Source: Adlercreutzia sp. ZJ176 (GTDB lineage Bacteria; Actinomycetota; Coriobacteriia; Coriobacteriales; Eggerthellaceae). Taken from it: a stretch of 64,000 nucleotides of DNA. Of this stretch, positions 1 through 9,400 are shown one piece after another. Position 1 is the first letter of the stretch. Each line of letters starts with the position of its first letter. The DNA is taken from NCBI RefSeq assembly GCF_011038975.1, contig NZ_JAAKEC010000004.1:62001-126000 (forward strand), written 5' to 3'. The translations under genes were made by a program, and so were the position numbers. Below the pieces are notes generated by a model that saw only the letters and a list, made by a program, of their open reading frames with translations, had not been told where the DNA came from and searched no databases.

Positions 1-776
1 TCCTCCCCTCCCGTCGCCGTCGCCTCGAAGAGCGCGAGCACCTCGTCCTTCACCGCGCGCACAGCTGGGTCGCTGGCGAGCGCCTCGGGGTCGCGCGAGC
101 GGCCGCGCGGCAGCTCGAAGCTGCGCACCACGTGGCGCGGCTCCATGAACACGATGCGGTCGGCCAGGATGAGCGCCTCGTCGATGTCGTGGGTGACGAA
201 CACCGCCGTCTTGCAGCACGCGCCCTTCCACAAATCGAGCAGCAGCAGCTGCAGCTTGCGGCGGATCATGGGGTCGAGCGCGCCGAACGGTTCGTCGAGC
301 AGCATCGTGGGCGCGTCGATGGCCAGGGCGCGCGCGATGGCGACGCGCTGGCGCATGCCGCCCGAGAGCTGGAACGGGTAGCGATCCGCCGCATCGCCGA
401 CGCCCACCTGCCCGAGCAGCTCGAGCGCCCGGGTGCGGGCCTGCCCCTTCGACGCCTTCCGGTCAGTCTTGCGGATGGCGAACATGACGTTGCGCAGCGC
501 GGTCTGCCACGGGAACAGCGAGTAGCTCTGGAACACGATGGAGCGGTCGGGGCCGGGGCCGGCGACGGGCTCGCCGCCGATGAGCACCTCGCCGCGCGTG
601 GGGCGCGCCAAGCCTGCGATCAGGCTCAGCATGGTCGACTTGCCGCACCCCGAGTGCCCCACCAGGCACAGAAACTCGCCCTCCCCGATCTCGAGGCTGA
701 CGTCCTCGAGCGCCGGGAAGGACTCGCCGTTGTTGACGTAGGAGTACGTGACGTCCTTGAAAACGATGGATGGCAT
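1..776 (-). CDS. ABC transporter ATP-binding protein, SsuB/TauB/NrtD type (C-terminus outside the window)
   Basis: This is the cytoplasmic ATPase of an importer for sulfonates, taurine, nitrate or similar small anions. The frame is open from the ATG at 776 to the window edge, about 258 codons. It shows Walker A (GHSGCGKST), the Q-loop (VFQSYSLFPW), the signature LSGGMRQR, Walker B (MLLDEPFGALD) and the switch histidine (VTHDIDEA). This order is typical of the SsuB/TauB family, which is usually 250-270 residues, so only a few residues are missing. The binding-protein gene lies 63 bp upstream on the same strand, and the permease is presumably beyond the window edge. The substrate cannot be told from the sequence. 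Confidence 0.9.
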   Translation of the reverse strand, partial: MPSIVFKDVTYSYVNNGESFPALEDVSLEIGEGEFLCLVGHSGCGKSTMLSLIAGLARPTRGEVLIGGEPVAGPGPDRSIVFQSYSLFPWQTALRNVMFAIRKTDRKASKGQARTRALELLGQVGVGDAADRYPFQLSGGMRQRVAIARALAIDAPTMLLDEPFGALDPMIRRKLQLLLLDLWKGACCKTAVFVTHDIDEALILADRIVFMEPRHVVRSFELPRGRSRDPEALASDPAVRAVKDEVLALFEATATGGE

Positions 777-839
777 GGAAGTCCTCGACGAAGAAAGCGC
801 GCCCGCGAGAAGCGAGCGCGCATGCCTGCATGACAGGGG

Positions 840-2018
840 CTACACGCCCAGGGTGTTGTGGGCCTCGTAGACCTTGAGGAGGCCCTCGTAGAACTCCTTG
901 TTCTCGCCGCGCTCGATCAGCGCGTCAAGCGCCGCCTTGTAGATGGTGGAGTCGAGGTGCGCGTCGATGAGGTCCTTGTTCGCATCCTCGATGTCGCCGT
1001 TGTCGACCATGTCGCCGTAGAACGCCTTCACGTCGTCGGTGTAGGGATCCATCTCGAACGTCATGGCCGCCACGTAGTCGCCCTTGCCGTACGTGATGTT
1101 CTCGACGTACTCCTCGGGCTGGCCGGAGTACGCGGTGATGATGGCGATGGTGCCCTCGTGGTCGTTGGCGATGTCGTACATGGCGCGCAAGTTGGCGATC
1201 TCGAACTTGATGAGCGCCGAGCGCTTCTCCTCGAACGCCGTGCGGTTGGTGGACTGGCGGCAGCAGGGGAAGTCCTTGCCGATGAGCTCGTTGGGGCGGA
1301 ACGCCACGGCGCACTTGCCGCCCTGCGTGGCCACGTAGCCGTAGCCGCTGTTCACGAAGCACATGTCGATCTCGCCGTTCTCAACGGCGGCCACCTCGGC
1401 GGCCGAGCTCTCCAGCAGGATGAACTCCACGTCCTTGCCGTCCTCGATGCCGTTTTGGCGCAGCCAGCTCTTGGTGACCATGTGCCCGGTCTCCATGCGG
1501 AAGCAGCCGATCTTCTTGCCCCTGAAGTCCTCGGGCTTGGTGTAGCGGTCCTTGTTCTCGATGAGGGTGACGCACTCGGAGCCGTTGGCCACCGTGCCGC
1601 CGAAGATCACGAGGTCGTCGCCCTGCCCCACGTAGGTGCAGGTGGGGATGGAGCCGAAGGGAAGCACGTCAACCGAGCCGTTGAAGAGCGCCGGCATGGC
1701 CTCAGGGAAGCCGCCGGAGACCACCTGCGTGGACAGCGTGAGCTTCTCCTCGTCGTAGTAGCCCTTGTTGAGCGCCACGATGATGGCCGCGATCTTGGAG
1801 TCCTTGCCCAGAAGGACGGCCTTGAGCTCCTCCACCTCGGGGTTGATGGTGTTGTCGAACGTCGGCGCCTCCCCGGCCGCGCTGCTCGCCGCCGAGCTCG
1901 CGCCGCCCGCGCCGCTGCCGCCCGCGCAGCCCGCAAGCGCCGTCATCCCCGCCATGGCCGCCGCAGCACCCGCGACCTTGACGAAGGTGCGACGCGTCAT
2001 CGTCCTCTGGTTGGTCAT
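840..2018 (-). CDS. ABC transporter substrate-binding lipoprotein, SsuA/NMT1-like, Tat-exported
   Basis: Extracytoplasmic binding protein of 392 residues that feeds the ABC transporter encoded just downstream. The N-terminus carries a twin-arginine motif (R9-R10-T-F-V-K) followed by a hydrophobic segment and a lipobox (L-A-G-C31), so it is probably a Tat-exported lipoprotein. The body reads as an NMT1/SsuA periplasmic-binding fold. I chose the ATG at 2018 because GGGAGG lies 7 nt upstream; an in-frame upstream ATG at 2051 lacks such a site. A long hairpin and an extended -10 promoter precede it (see those entries). The ligand is unknown; sulfonates, nitrate or organic anions are possible from family knowledge. 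Confidence 0.88.
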   Translation of the reverse strand: MTNQRTMTRRTFVKVAGAAAAMAGMTALAGCAGGSGAGGASSAASSAAGEAPTFDNTINPEVEELKAVLLGKDSKIAAIIVALNKGYYDEEKLTLSTQVVSGGFPEAMPALFNGSVDVLPFGSIPTCTYVGQGDDLVIFGGTVANGSECVTLIENKDRYTKPEDFRGKKIGCFRMETGHMVTKSWLRQNGIEDGKDVEFILLESSAAEVAAVENGEIDMCFVNSGYGYVATQGGKCAVAFRPNELIGKDFPCCRQSTNRTAFEEKRSALIKFEIANLRAMYDIANDHEGTIAIITAYSGQPEEYVENITYGKGDYVAAMTFEMDPYTDDVKAFYGDMVDNGDIEDANKDLIDAHLDSTIYKAALDALIERGENKEFYEGLLKVYEAHNTLGV

Positions 2019-2055
2019 GTGTTGCCTCCCTTGTTCCGTGATGTCGCTCATGAGA

Positions 2056-2096
2056 CAAGGGGAAGGCGCGACCCCGAGGGGCGCGCCTTCCCCTTG
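2056..2096 (-). promoter_or_regulatory. Perfect 15-bp hairpin in the 5' leader of the binding-protein mRNA
   Basis: Arms 2056-2070 and 2082-2096 are perfect reverse complements (CAAGGGGAAGGCGCG and its complement) with an 11-nt loop. The hairpin lies between the predicted promoter (-10 at 2117-2122) and the start codon at 2018, so it would be in the untranslated leader. No U-tract follows, so it does not look like an intrinsic terminator. An mRNA-stabilising or regulatory stem, or a protein operator, are the alternatives. Confidence 0.7.
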
Positions 2097-2116
2097 CTCT
2101 TGTCAATGCATGAGTG

Positions 2117-2145
2117 ATTATAGCATATATTGGCTTATATCAACT
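2117..2145 (-). promoter_or_regulatory. Predicted promoter of the ABC transporter operon
   Basis: Reading the minus strand, an extended -10 (TGC-TATAAT; box at 2117-2122) lies in an A+T-rich patch. A -35-like AGTTGA at 2140-2145 gives 17-bp spacing, and TTGATA at 2138-2143 would give 15 bp. Transcription would start about 90 nt before the ATG at 2018. Confidence 0.65.
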
Positions 2146-2243
2146 ATCAGCTTTACCACTACTTTAGAGGTAAGCAATTGCTTGGTTTTATCGGGTAGTA
2201 GAGCGGCACGCGCTTCGGGCCGGCGCCATGCGCCATGAGCCGT

Positions 2244-2335
2244 CGCGCGGTCCAACCTGGCGCCGCGCGGTCCAACCCGACGCCGCACGCTGCCGCACGA
2301 TCCAACCCGGCGCCGCACGCCGCCGCGCGATCCAG
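2244..2335. repeat. Four imperfect tandem copies of a CGCGCGGTCCAACC motif
   Basis: Copies begin at 2244, 2264, 2294 and 2324 (intervals 20, 30 and 30 bp), with core CCGCRCGRTCCAACC. The last copy abuts the nifU stop codon. This is a short tandem repeat in the gap between nifU and the ABC operon promoter. No open frame is apparent; it may be a slippage product. Confidence 0.7.
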
Positions 2336-2806
2336 CTACTCCTCTTCCTCTTCGTCCTCCTCGATCCCGTGGCCGTGGTCGTGCTCGCCGATGTCGCTCA
2401 CGGGCTTCTCGAGGCCCTCGATCACGATTCCGTTCTTCTCGGCGTAGTCCCACAGCGCCGCGTGGATGGCCTCCTCGGCCAGAAGCGAGCAGTGCACCTT
2501 GACGGGCGGCAGGCCGTCAAGCGCCTCCATGACCGCCTTGTTCGTCACCTCGAGCGCCTCTTGGACGGTCTTGCCCTTCACGAGCACGGTCGCCATCGAG
2601 GAGGTGGCGATGGCCGCGCCGCAGCCGAACGTCTTGAACTTCGCGTCCTGGATGACGCCGTCGTCGTCGATGTCGAGGTACACGCGCATGATGTCGCCGC
2701 ACACCGCGTTGCCCACGGTGCCGCAGCCGCTCGCGTCCTCGATCTCGCCCACGTTGCGCGGGTTGGTGAAGTGGTCCATGACCGCCTCGGAGTAGTTCAT
2801 TGCCAT
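2336..2806 (-). CDS. nifU: NifU/IscU-type Fe-S cluster scaffold protein
   Basis: Cytoplasmic scaffold on which the cysteine desulfurase encoded 9 bp upstream assembles [2Fe-2S]/[4Fe-4S] clusters. The 156 residues cover the IscU_N-like domain with conserved cysteines at C36, C62 and C106 (contexts NAVCGD, TFGCGAA, VHCSLLA); a further C28 is present. There is no C-terminal Nfu domain. The last ~20 residues form an unusual histidine- and glutamate-rich tail (HDHGHG followed by a run of acidic residues), which could be a metal-binding or low-complexity extension. AGGAG lies 6 nt before the ATG at 2806. It is the second gene of a nifS-nifU operon. Confidence 0.92.
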   Translation of the reverse strand: MAMNYSEAVMDHFTNPRNVGEIEDASGCGTVGNAVCGDIMRVYLDIDDDGVIQDAKFKTFGCGAAIATSSMATVLVKGKTVQEALEVTNKAVMEALDGLPPVKVHCSLLAEEAIHAALWDYAEKNGIVIEGLEKPVSDIGEHDHGHGIEEDEEEEE

Positions 2807-2815
2807 GGGATGCTC

Positions 2816-4030
2816 CTAGTTCTGCTTCGAAAAGCTCTCGTCGATGATGGATGTCACGCGGCCCTGCTTGAAGTCCTCGTACAGCGGGCTCATCGCGCGC
2901 AGGTTCTCGAGCGTCTTCGCCAGCGCGTCGACGGCGAAGTCCACCTCCTCGCGCGTGGTGTCGCGCCCGAGCGTCATGCGCAGCGAGCCGTGCGCGATCT
3001 CGTGCGGCAGGCCGATGGCCAGAAGCACGTGGCTCGGGTCGAGCGAGCCGGAGGTGCAGGCGCTGCCGGACGAGACGCAGATGCCGCGCGCCGCGAGCTG
3101 CAGCAGCATGCCCTCGCCCTCGATGAACTCGAACGAGAAGTTCACGTTGTTGGCGAGGCGCCGCGTGGCGTGCCCGTTGAGCTTGGCGTGCGGGATCTCG
3201 GCGGCGATGCGCGCGAAGGCGTGGTCGCGCAGGGCGGCTTGACGCTCATGCTCAGCCTCGCGCTCGGCGCATGCCAGCTCGAGCGCGCGAGCGAACCCCA
3301 CGATGCCCGGCACGTTCTCCGTGGTGGCGCGACGGCCGCGCTCCTGCTGCCCGCCGTCGATGAGGTTCTGGAGCTTCACGCCGCGTCGGATGTACAGAAG
3401 GCCGGTGCCCTTCGGGCCGTAGAGCTTGTGCGCGCTCGCCGACAGCATGTCGACGCCGAGCTCGCGCACGTCGACGGCCTCGTGGCCGAGCGCCTGCACC
3501 GCGTCGGTGTGGAAGATCACGCCGTGCTCGTGCGCGATGCGCGCCAGCTCGCCGATGGGCTGCAGCGTGCCGATCTCGTTGTTGGCGAACATGACCGACG
3601 CCAGGATGGTGTCGGGGCGCAGGGCCGCCTCGAAGTCGGCGGGCGACACGAGCCCCTCGGCGTCGACGGGCAGGTAGGTGACCTCGAAGCCCTCGCGCTC
3701 GAGCGCCTCGCAGGCATGCAGAACCGCATGGTGCTCGATGGCGCTCGTGACGATATGGCGGCCCTTGCCCGCGTTGGCGCGCGCGAACCCCTTGACCGCC
3801 CAGTTGTCGGCCTCGGAGCCGCCGGAGGTGAAGTACACCTCGCGCGGCGCGGCTCCGATGAGCCCGGCGATGGAGGCGCGGGCAGCCGCCACCGCGTCCG
3901 AGGCGCGCTGCCCGAGCGGGTAGATCGACGAGGGGTTGCCGAACTCGGTGGTGAAGTACGGCAGCATGGCGTCGAGCACCTCGGGCCTGACCGCCGTAGT
4001 GGATGCGTTGTCCAGGTAGATCTGCTTCAT
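2816..4030 (-). CDS. nifS: Cysteine desulfurase, NifS/IscS family
   Basis: PLP enzyme that removes sulfur from L-cysteine and passes a persulfide to the NifU scaffold. At 404 residues it has the family length. The PLP lysine is K202 in SAHKLYGPKG, and the catalytic cysteine is C325 in SSGSACTSGS, the short-loop arrangement of group I (IscS/NifS) enzymes. The start at 4030 has AAGGAAG 6 nt upstream; a longer frame to 4171 runs through the promoter and is rejected. It is first in an operon with nifU and diverges from an IscR-like gene, so Fe-S-dependent feedback on this promoter is a reasonable inference. Confidence 0.95.
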   Translation of the reverse strand: MKQIYLDNASTTAVRPEVLDAMLPYFTTEFGNPSSIYPLGQRASDAVAAARASIAGLIGAAPREVYFTSGGSEADNWAVKGFARANAGKGRHIVTSAIEHHAVLHACEALEREGFEVTYLPVDAEGLVSPADFEAALRPDTILASVMFANNEIGTLQPIGELARIAHEHGVIFHTDAVQALGHEAVDVRELGVDMLSASAHKLYGPKGTGLLYIRRGVKLQNLIDGGQQERGRRATTENVPGIVGFARALELACAEREAEHERQAALRDHAFARIAAEIPHAKLNGHATRRLANNVNFSFEFIEGEGMLLQLAARGICVSSGSACTSGSLDPSHVLLAIGLPHEIAHGSLRMTLGRDTTREEVDFAVDALAKTLENLRAMSPLYEDFKQGRVTSIIDESFSKQN

Positions 4031-4124
4031 GATCGCGCTTCCTTTGCGTGGGAGGGGCGTTGCCGAAGGCGGCGAAACGCAAGCCCGCCGCCCCTCGTCG
4101 TTTCCCGTCATCCCATAGTCTAGT

Positions 4125-4180
4125 AGTTTGCTGGGCTTTAATATACGGGTTTCGACGACAAAGTCAAGCAAGTTGCTAGG
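4125..4180. promoter_or_regulatory. nifS promoter and candidate Rrf2/IscR-type binding region
   Basis: On the minus strand, TTGACT (4162-4167) and TATATT (4140-4145) are separated by 16 bp and point at nifS. Two similar direct blocks, AGTTTGCTGGG at 4125-4135 and AGTTGCTAGG at about 4171-4180, flank this promoter and could be sites for the divergently encoded Rrf2 protein. The operator assignment is an inference. Confidence 0.55.
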
Positions 4181-4223
4181 TTTTTTGCTAAGCTATCGTC
4201 CAGAACGACTGAGAGGCAAGCTC

Positions 4224-4706
4224 ATGAAGATTTCGACGAAGACCCGGTACGGGATGCGGTTCATGATCGACCTCGCCCAGCACGCGGACGAGGGCTGCGT
4301 GGCGCTCAAGGACGTGGCGGCGCGGCAGGGGATCTCGAAGAAGTACCTCGAGCAGGTGGTGGCGCCGCTTTCCAGCGCGGGGCTTCTGCGCGTGACGCGC
4401 GGGTACGCGGGCGGCTACGAGCTGGCGCGCCCGCCCGAGGAGATCACGCTCGCCGACGTGGTGAGCGCCTCGGAGGACGGCCTCGAGCTGCTCGACTGCA
4501 TGAGCGGCCTGTTCGCGTGCGAGCGGCAGGAGGGCTGCCTGTCGCAGCGCATCTGGGGCGGCCTGCAGCAGGCGATGTTCGACTTCCTCGACGGCATGAC
4601 ACTCGCCGACGTGGCGGCCGAGACGCCGGGGACGGAAAGAGCGGAGGAAGCGCAGGGCATGGCGGAGGTGGCGAAGGCGCAGCCCGCCGAGCGCGCGGGC
4701 GCCTGA
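4224..4706 (+). CDS. Rrf2-family transcriptional regulator, IscR-like
   Basis: Winged-helix regulator of 160 residues. The N-terminus (MKISTKTRYGMRFMIDLA) is typical of Rrf2/IscR proteins. Three cysteines, C92, C99 and C105, sit almost exactly where E. coli IscR binds its [2Fe-2S] cluster (C92/C98/C104). The protein is therefore likely an Fe-S-sensing repressor of the divergent nifS-nifU operon. GAGAGG lies 7 nt before the ATG at 4224. The last ~30 residues are alanine/glutamate-rich and probably disordered. Confidence 0.9.
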   Translation: MKISTKTRYGMRFMIDLAQHADEGCVALKDVAARQGISKKYLEQVVAPLSSAGLLRVTRGYAGGYELARPPEEITLADVVSASEDGLELLDCMSGLFACERQEGCLSQRIWGGLQQAMFDFLDGMTLADVAAETPGTERAEEAQGMAEVAKAQPAERAGA

Positions 4707-4763
4707 CGCCGGCAGCTCGCCCGCCGCAGGGCGGCGGCGCCGGCGCGATCGCCCGCCGGCCCG

Positions 4764-5414
4764 CTAGCGCAGCTTGTCGCGGCGGGCGCGCCAGTCGGGC
4801 ATGAAGTGGTCCATGAGCGCGCGGAAGCGCGGGCCGTGCCCGTGCTCGAGCAGGTGGCACAGCTCGTGCACCACCACGTACTCCAGGCACTCCGGCGGGT
4901 AGAGCGCCAGGCGCACGTTGATGCAGATGCGTCCCGTGGCCGGCTGGCAGCTGCCCCAGCGGCTCGTCATGTTGCGGTAGGTCAGCTTGCCTGCGCGCAC
5001 GCCCATGAGGGGCTCCCACGCCTCCACGAGCGCGGGCACGCACGCCGACACCACGGCCTTCCACTGGGCGACCTCCTCGGGCGTCGCCTCGGCGGCGCGG
5101 AGGCGCGGCGAGTCTGCCAGCGCGCTGACCTGCGCGTCGATCCACGCGCGCTTCTCGCGCACGAAGGCGCGCACGAGGGCGTCTGACGTGCGCGCGGGCG
5201 CCGATACCTCCACGCGCGGGCCGCCCGCCGCAGGCCGCACGCGCAGGCTCACGTTCTTGACGCGCTTGCGCGCAACCCACACGTCCAGCCCGTCCACCGC
5301 CAGGAGCCGAGGCTCAGGTGTCTGCCTGCCCGCCGCGCGCGGGGCCGGCCTGCGCGGCGCCGACGCGCGAGCCGCTTCGCGCCCGCCGCCTGGCCGCGGC
5401 GCGGCGCTACCCAT
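4764..5414 (-). CDS. YgjP-type (M48-like, DUF45) zinc metallopeptidase
   Basis: 216-residue protein with the zinc-binding HELCH motif (residues 183-187), a further histidine cluster (HGHG, 191-194) and the family signature SRWGSC at about 151-156. This places it in the YgjP/DUF45 group related to SprT and M48 peptidases; the physiological substrate is not established. The first ~35 residues are low complexity, so the true start could be later. Its ATG at 5414 overlaps the end of rsmI (stop at 5407-5409), suggesting translational coupling at the end of the TetR-activase-rsmI operon. Confidence 0.85.
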   Translation of the reverse strand: MGSAAPRPGGGREAARASAPRRPAPRAAGRQTPEPRLLAVDGLDVWVARKRVKNVSLRVRPAAGGPRVEVSAPARTSDALVRAFVREKRAWIDAQVSALADSPRLRAAEATPEEVAQWKAVVSACVPALVEAWEPLMGVRAGKLTYRNMTSRWGSCQPATGRICINVRLALYPPECLEYVVVHELCHLLEHGHGPRFRALMDHFMPDWRARRDKLR

Positions 5415-6432
5415 GCGCTTCCACCGCGATCTCGTAAGCGTCGTTGCGCGCGAGGCCGTACTCGGCGGACAGGCGCTTGGCGACCTCCTTCGTGCGCAGG
5501 CCCTGCGCGGTCAGCTCGCCTGCGCGCACGCGCGCCGCGCCAGCGGCGTCGGCGGCCGCCGCGGCCGCCTCGCGCGCGTTCGGCCCGTCGATCACGAGCA
5601 CGATCTCGCCGCGGATGCCGCCTGGCTCCCCCGCGCGCGCCGCGAACGCGTCGCGCACCGCGCCCGCCAGCCCGCGCAGCACCTCCTCGTGCAGCTTCGT
5701 GAGCTCGCGGCACACCGTCACCTCGCGCAGGGGAAACGCCTCGGCTACGGCCTTCAACGCCCCCACCAGGCGGTTCGGGCTCTCGTAGAACACGAGCGCC
5801 GCGTCGAGGGCGCGCAGGGACTCCAGGCGCGCCCGCTGCTCGGCGGCCTTGCGCGGGAAGAACCCGCCGAAGAAGTAGCTCGTGTTCGCGCATCCGCTCG
5901 CCACGTACGCCGTGGCCGCCGCCGAGGGGCCGGGCAGCACCTCCACAGGCGCGCCCGCCGCGCGCGCGGCCGCCACGAGGCGCATCCCCGGGTCGGACAC
6001 GCCCGGCATGCCCGCGTCCGAGCAGTACGCGATCACCTCGCCTGCGCACACGCGCTCGGCCACGCCCGCCGCGCGTACGCCGATGAGCGCCTCGTCGAGG
6101 CGCTCGAGGCGCTTCTCGATGCCGAACGCCGCCAAGAGCCTGCCCGTGACGCGCGTGTCCTCCGCGCACACCACGTCGGCCGCGCGCAACGCGTCGAGGG
6201 CGCGCGCCGTCATGTCGCCGAGGTTCCCGATGGGCGTCGGCACGATGACGAGCCGGCCGCGCGCGTCGCTCGCGCCAGCAGCGCCCAAATCGCCCGCGCC
6301 GGCCGCAACCTGCGCGTCGCTCGCGCCAGCAGCGCGCGACCCGCCAGCCGTCCGCGGCATACCTGCGTCAGCCGTCCGCGGCGCGCCTGCGTCAGCCGGC
6401 CGCGACGCGCGCTCGCCCACATCAGCCCCCAC
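5407..6432 (-). CDS. rsmI: 16S rRNA 2'-O-ribose C1402 methyltransferase
   Basis: SAM-dependent methyltransferase acting on C1402 of 16S rRNA. The core has the canonical motifs LVIVPTPIGNLGDMT, AEDTR and YCSDAGMPGVSDPG. The protein is 341 residues, against about 280 for the family, because of a ~58-residue alanine/arginine-rich N-terminal extension built from short repeats (RTADAG, AAGASDA). The start at 6432 is a GTG four bases after the upstream stop, with a poor ribosome binding site, so translation may instead begin closer to the core near residue 58. It is third in the minus-strand operon. Confidence 0.9.
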   Translation of the reverse strand: MGADVGERASRPADAGAPRTADAGMPRTAGGSRAAGASDAQVAAGAGDLGAAGASDARGRLVIVPTPIGNLGDMTARALDALRAADVVCAEDTRVTGRLLAAFGIEKRLERLDEALIGVRAAGVAERVCAGEVIAYCSDAGMPGVSDPGMRLVAAARAAGAPVEVLPGPSAAATAYVASGCANTSYFFGGFFPRKAAEQRARLESLRALDAALVFYESPNRLVGALKAVAEAFPLREVTVCRELTKLHEEVLRGLAGAVRDAFAARAGEPGGIRGEIVLVIDGPNAREAAAAAADAAGAARVRAGELTAQGLRTKEVAKRLSAEYGLARNDAYEIAVEAHG

Positions 6433-6436
6433 GGCC

Positions 6437-9400
6437 CTACGCCTTGATCTCCACGTAGCTCACGCTGTCACTCTCGCGCTCACGCGTGGGCTGGGCGGGA
6501 GCGTCGCGGTGGGCGTCGCGCGAGGTGCGGGCCTCCTTCTCCTTCGCCGCCAAGTTCGCCTTCGCCACCGCGATCATGAGCTTGATGCGGTTGAGCTGGT
6601 TCACCTCCGAGGCACCCGGGTCGTAGTCCACGGCCACGATGTTGCTCTCGGGGTACTGACGGCGCAGCTCCTTGATGACCGCCTTGCCCACCACGTGGTT
6701 CGGCAGGCAGGCAAACGGCTGCGTGCACACCACGTTGGGGCACCCGTTGCGCACGAGCTCCACCATCTCGGCGGTGAGCAGCCACCCCTCGCCCATCGAG
6801 TTGCACAGCGATAAGATCTGGCTCGCGTACTCGGCCAGCTCGTAGATGTCGGCGGCCGGCTCGAAGCGCTGCGAGCGCTTGAGGGCGTCGGTCACGGGCT
6901 TGCGGAACTTCGCGATGACCTCGAGCGCCATGCGGCTTCCCACCGCGCCCTTCGACGAGCGGCCGAGCGGGTCCTTCTGGAAGATGGCGCCCGCGATGCC
7001 GAACAGGAAGAACTCGATGAGCCCGGGCACCACGGCCTCGCAGCCCTCGCGCTCGATCACGTCGACGATCTGGTTGTTCGCCGTGGGGTGGAACTTCACG
7101 AGGATCTCGCCCACCACGCCCACGCGCGGCTTGGTGCCCTCGCCGGCGAGCGGCAGCGTGTCGAAGTCCTCCACGATGGCGTTCACCGTGCGCTTGAACC
7201 CGCCGCGCGTGACGCCCTCGGCAAGCTGCGATTTGCAGGCGGCCATCCAATGGTCGAACAGGCGCTCGGCGCTGCCCGGCTCCACCTCGTAGGGGCGCGT
7301 GCGGTAGAGGCACTGCATCAAAAGGTCGCCGTAGCACAGCGCGTACACCGCCTGCAGCAGCATCTTCGGCGTGATGTTGAAGCCCGGGTTCACCTCGCCG
7401 AGGTCCTTGAACGACAGCGCGATGACCGGGATGTGCCCGAGCCCCACGCTCTTGAGCGCCTTGCGGATGAGCGCGATGTAGTTGGTGGCGCGGCAGCCGC
7501 CGCCGGTCTGCGTGATGAGCACGGCCAGCTTGTCGGTGTCGTACTCGCCGCTCATGACCGCTTCCATGATCTGACCCGTGACCAGGATGGACGGGTAGCA
7601 GATGTCGTTGTTCACGTACTTGAGGCCCGCGTCCACCGCGCCGTGGTCCACGCTCGGCAGAAGCTTCACGTTGTAGCCGAAGCGCCCGAAGATGGGCACC
7701 AGCAGCTCGAAGTGGTACGGCGCCATCTGCGGGGCCAGGATGGTGTAGCCCGCCTCCTTCATCTCAGGCGTGAACTGCGGGCGCGCGAACTCGGTGGACT
7801 CGCCCTCGCGCTGGGCCACCTGGGCGGCGCGCACCACGCCGTCGGCCTTCTCGGTGAAGCTCTCGGGCACGAGCTTGTCGATGTCGTCGAGGTTGATGGA
7901 CGCCGCCGGGCACGCGCGCCCCTCGGCCGCCGCGTCCGAGGCCGCCTCGGCCTCGCGGTCGGCCTGGTCCTTGAGCGCCGCGAGCAGGCTGCGCACGCGG
8001 ATGCGCGCCGCGCCGAGGTTCGACACCTCGTCGATCTTGAGCACGGTGTACACCTTGCCCGCCGCCTCGAGCACCTCCTGCACCTGATCGGTGGTGAGCG
8101 CGTCGAGCCCGCAGCCGAAGGAGTTCAGCTGGATGAGGTCCAGGTCACGCCGCTGCGTGGCCACCTTCGCCGCCGCGTACAGGCGCGTGTGGTACATCCA
8201 CTGGTCGACCACGCGGATGGGGCGCTCGAGCTGGCCCAGATGCGCGATCGAGTCCTCCGTGAGCACGGCCAGCCCGAAGCTCGTCAGAAGCTCGGGGATC
8301 GCGTGGTTGATCTCGGGGTCCTGGTGGTAGGGACGGCCCGCCAGCACGATGCCGTGCGTGCCCGTCTCCTCCATCCACGCGAGCGTCTCGGTGCCCTTCG
8401 TGCGTATGTCGCGCTTGAACGCCTCGTCCTCGGCCCACGCGGCGTCCACCGCCGCGTCCACCTCGGCCTGCGTCAGCGGCGCGCGCGCGACGCCCGCCTC
8501 CTCGGCGAAGTTCTGCGAGAGCTCCACGAACAGGCGCTTCTTCAGGTGCTCCTTGTTGTCGTAGGGCAGCCACGGGCTCACGAACTTGGTGTCGGACACG
8601 CGCAGCTCGTCGATGTTCAGGCGCAGCGCCTCGGGATAGCTCGCCACGATGGGGCAGTTGAAGTGGTTGCCCGCCGTGTCGTCCTCTTGGCGCTCCCACT
8701 TCGAGCACGGCATCCAGATGAAGTCCGGGTGCTTGTCGAGCAGGTTCATGATGTGGCCGTGGGAGAGCTTCGCCGGGTAGCACACGCTCTCGCTCGGCAT
8801 GGACTCGATGCCGGCCTCGTAGGTCTTCTTCGTGGACGGGTCCGACAGGATCACGCGGTAGCCCAGGTTCGTGAAGAACGTGAACCAGAAGGGGTAGTTC
8901 TCGTACATGTTGAGCGCGCGCGGAATGCCCACCGTGCCGCGGCGCGCCTCGTCGGCGGCAAGCGGCGCGTAGTGGTCGAACAAGCGACGGCTCTTGTACT
9001 CGAAGAGGTTCGGCACGTCTGACTTCGCCGCGCCCACGCCGAGGCTCTCGCCCTTCTCGCAGCGATTGCCCGTAATGAAGCGGCGGTGCTTGCCCGTCTC
9101 CTCGTCGCGGCCGAAGTCGTTCACCGTGAGCAGGCAGCTGTTCGAGCAGCCCTTGCAGCGCACCGTGCGGTGCGTCGGGGCGAGCGCCTCGATGTCCTCG
9201 AGCGAGAGCAGCGAGGAGGCGGGGGCGGCTGCGGCGCTGCCTCCCGCGAGGGGCTCGGACGCGCCGGCGGCAGAAGCGCTGTCCCCCGCGAGGGGCTCGG
9301 TAGAGCTCAGTCGCTCGGACAGTCCTGCTCGCTCGAAAGCGCCGCCGGCGCTTTCGGCTCGTGCGGAACTCGCTTGGTGAGCACCGCCGAGCCCCTCGCC

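Noticed and set aside
858-2117. Long plus-strand frame (419 codons) opposite the ABC binding-protein gene
   Set aside because: It is the antisense shadow of a clearly coding gene: Val/Arg/His-rich composition with no domain and no ribosome binding site. Similar shadows at 2228-4123, 7088-9022, 42393-45692, 45945-48071 and elsewhere were dropped for the same reason.
4707-4763. GC-rich hairpin between the Rrf2 and YgjP-like genes as a terminator
   Set aside because: The stem is short and imperfect, with no T-run in either direction.
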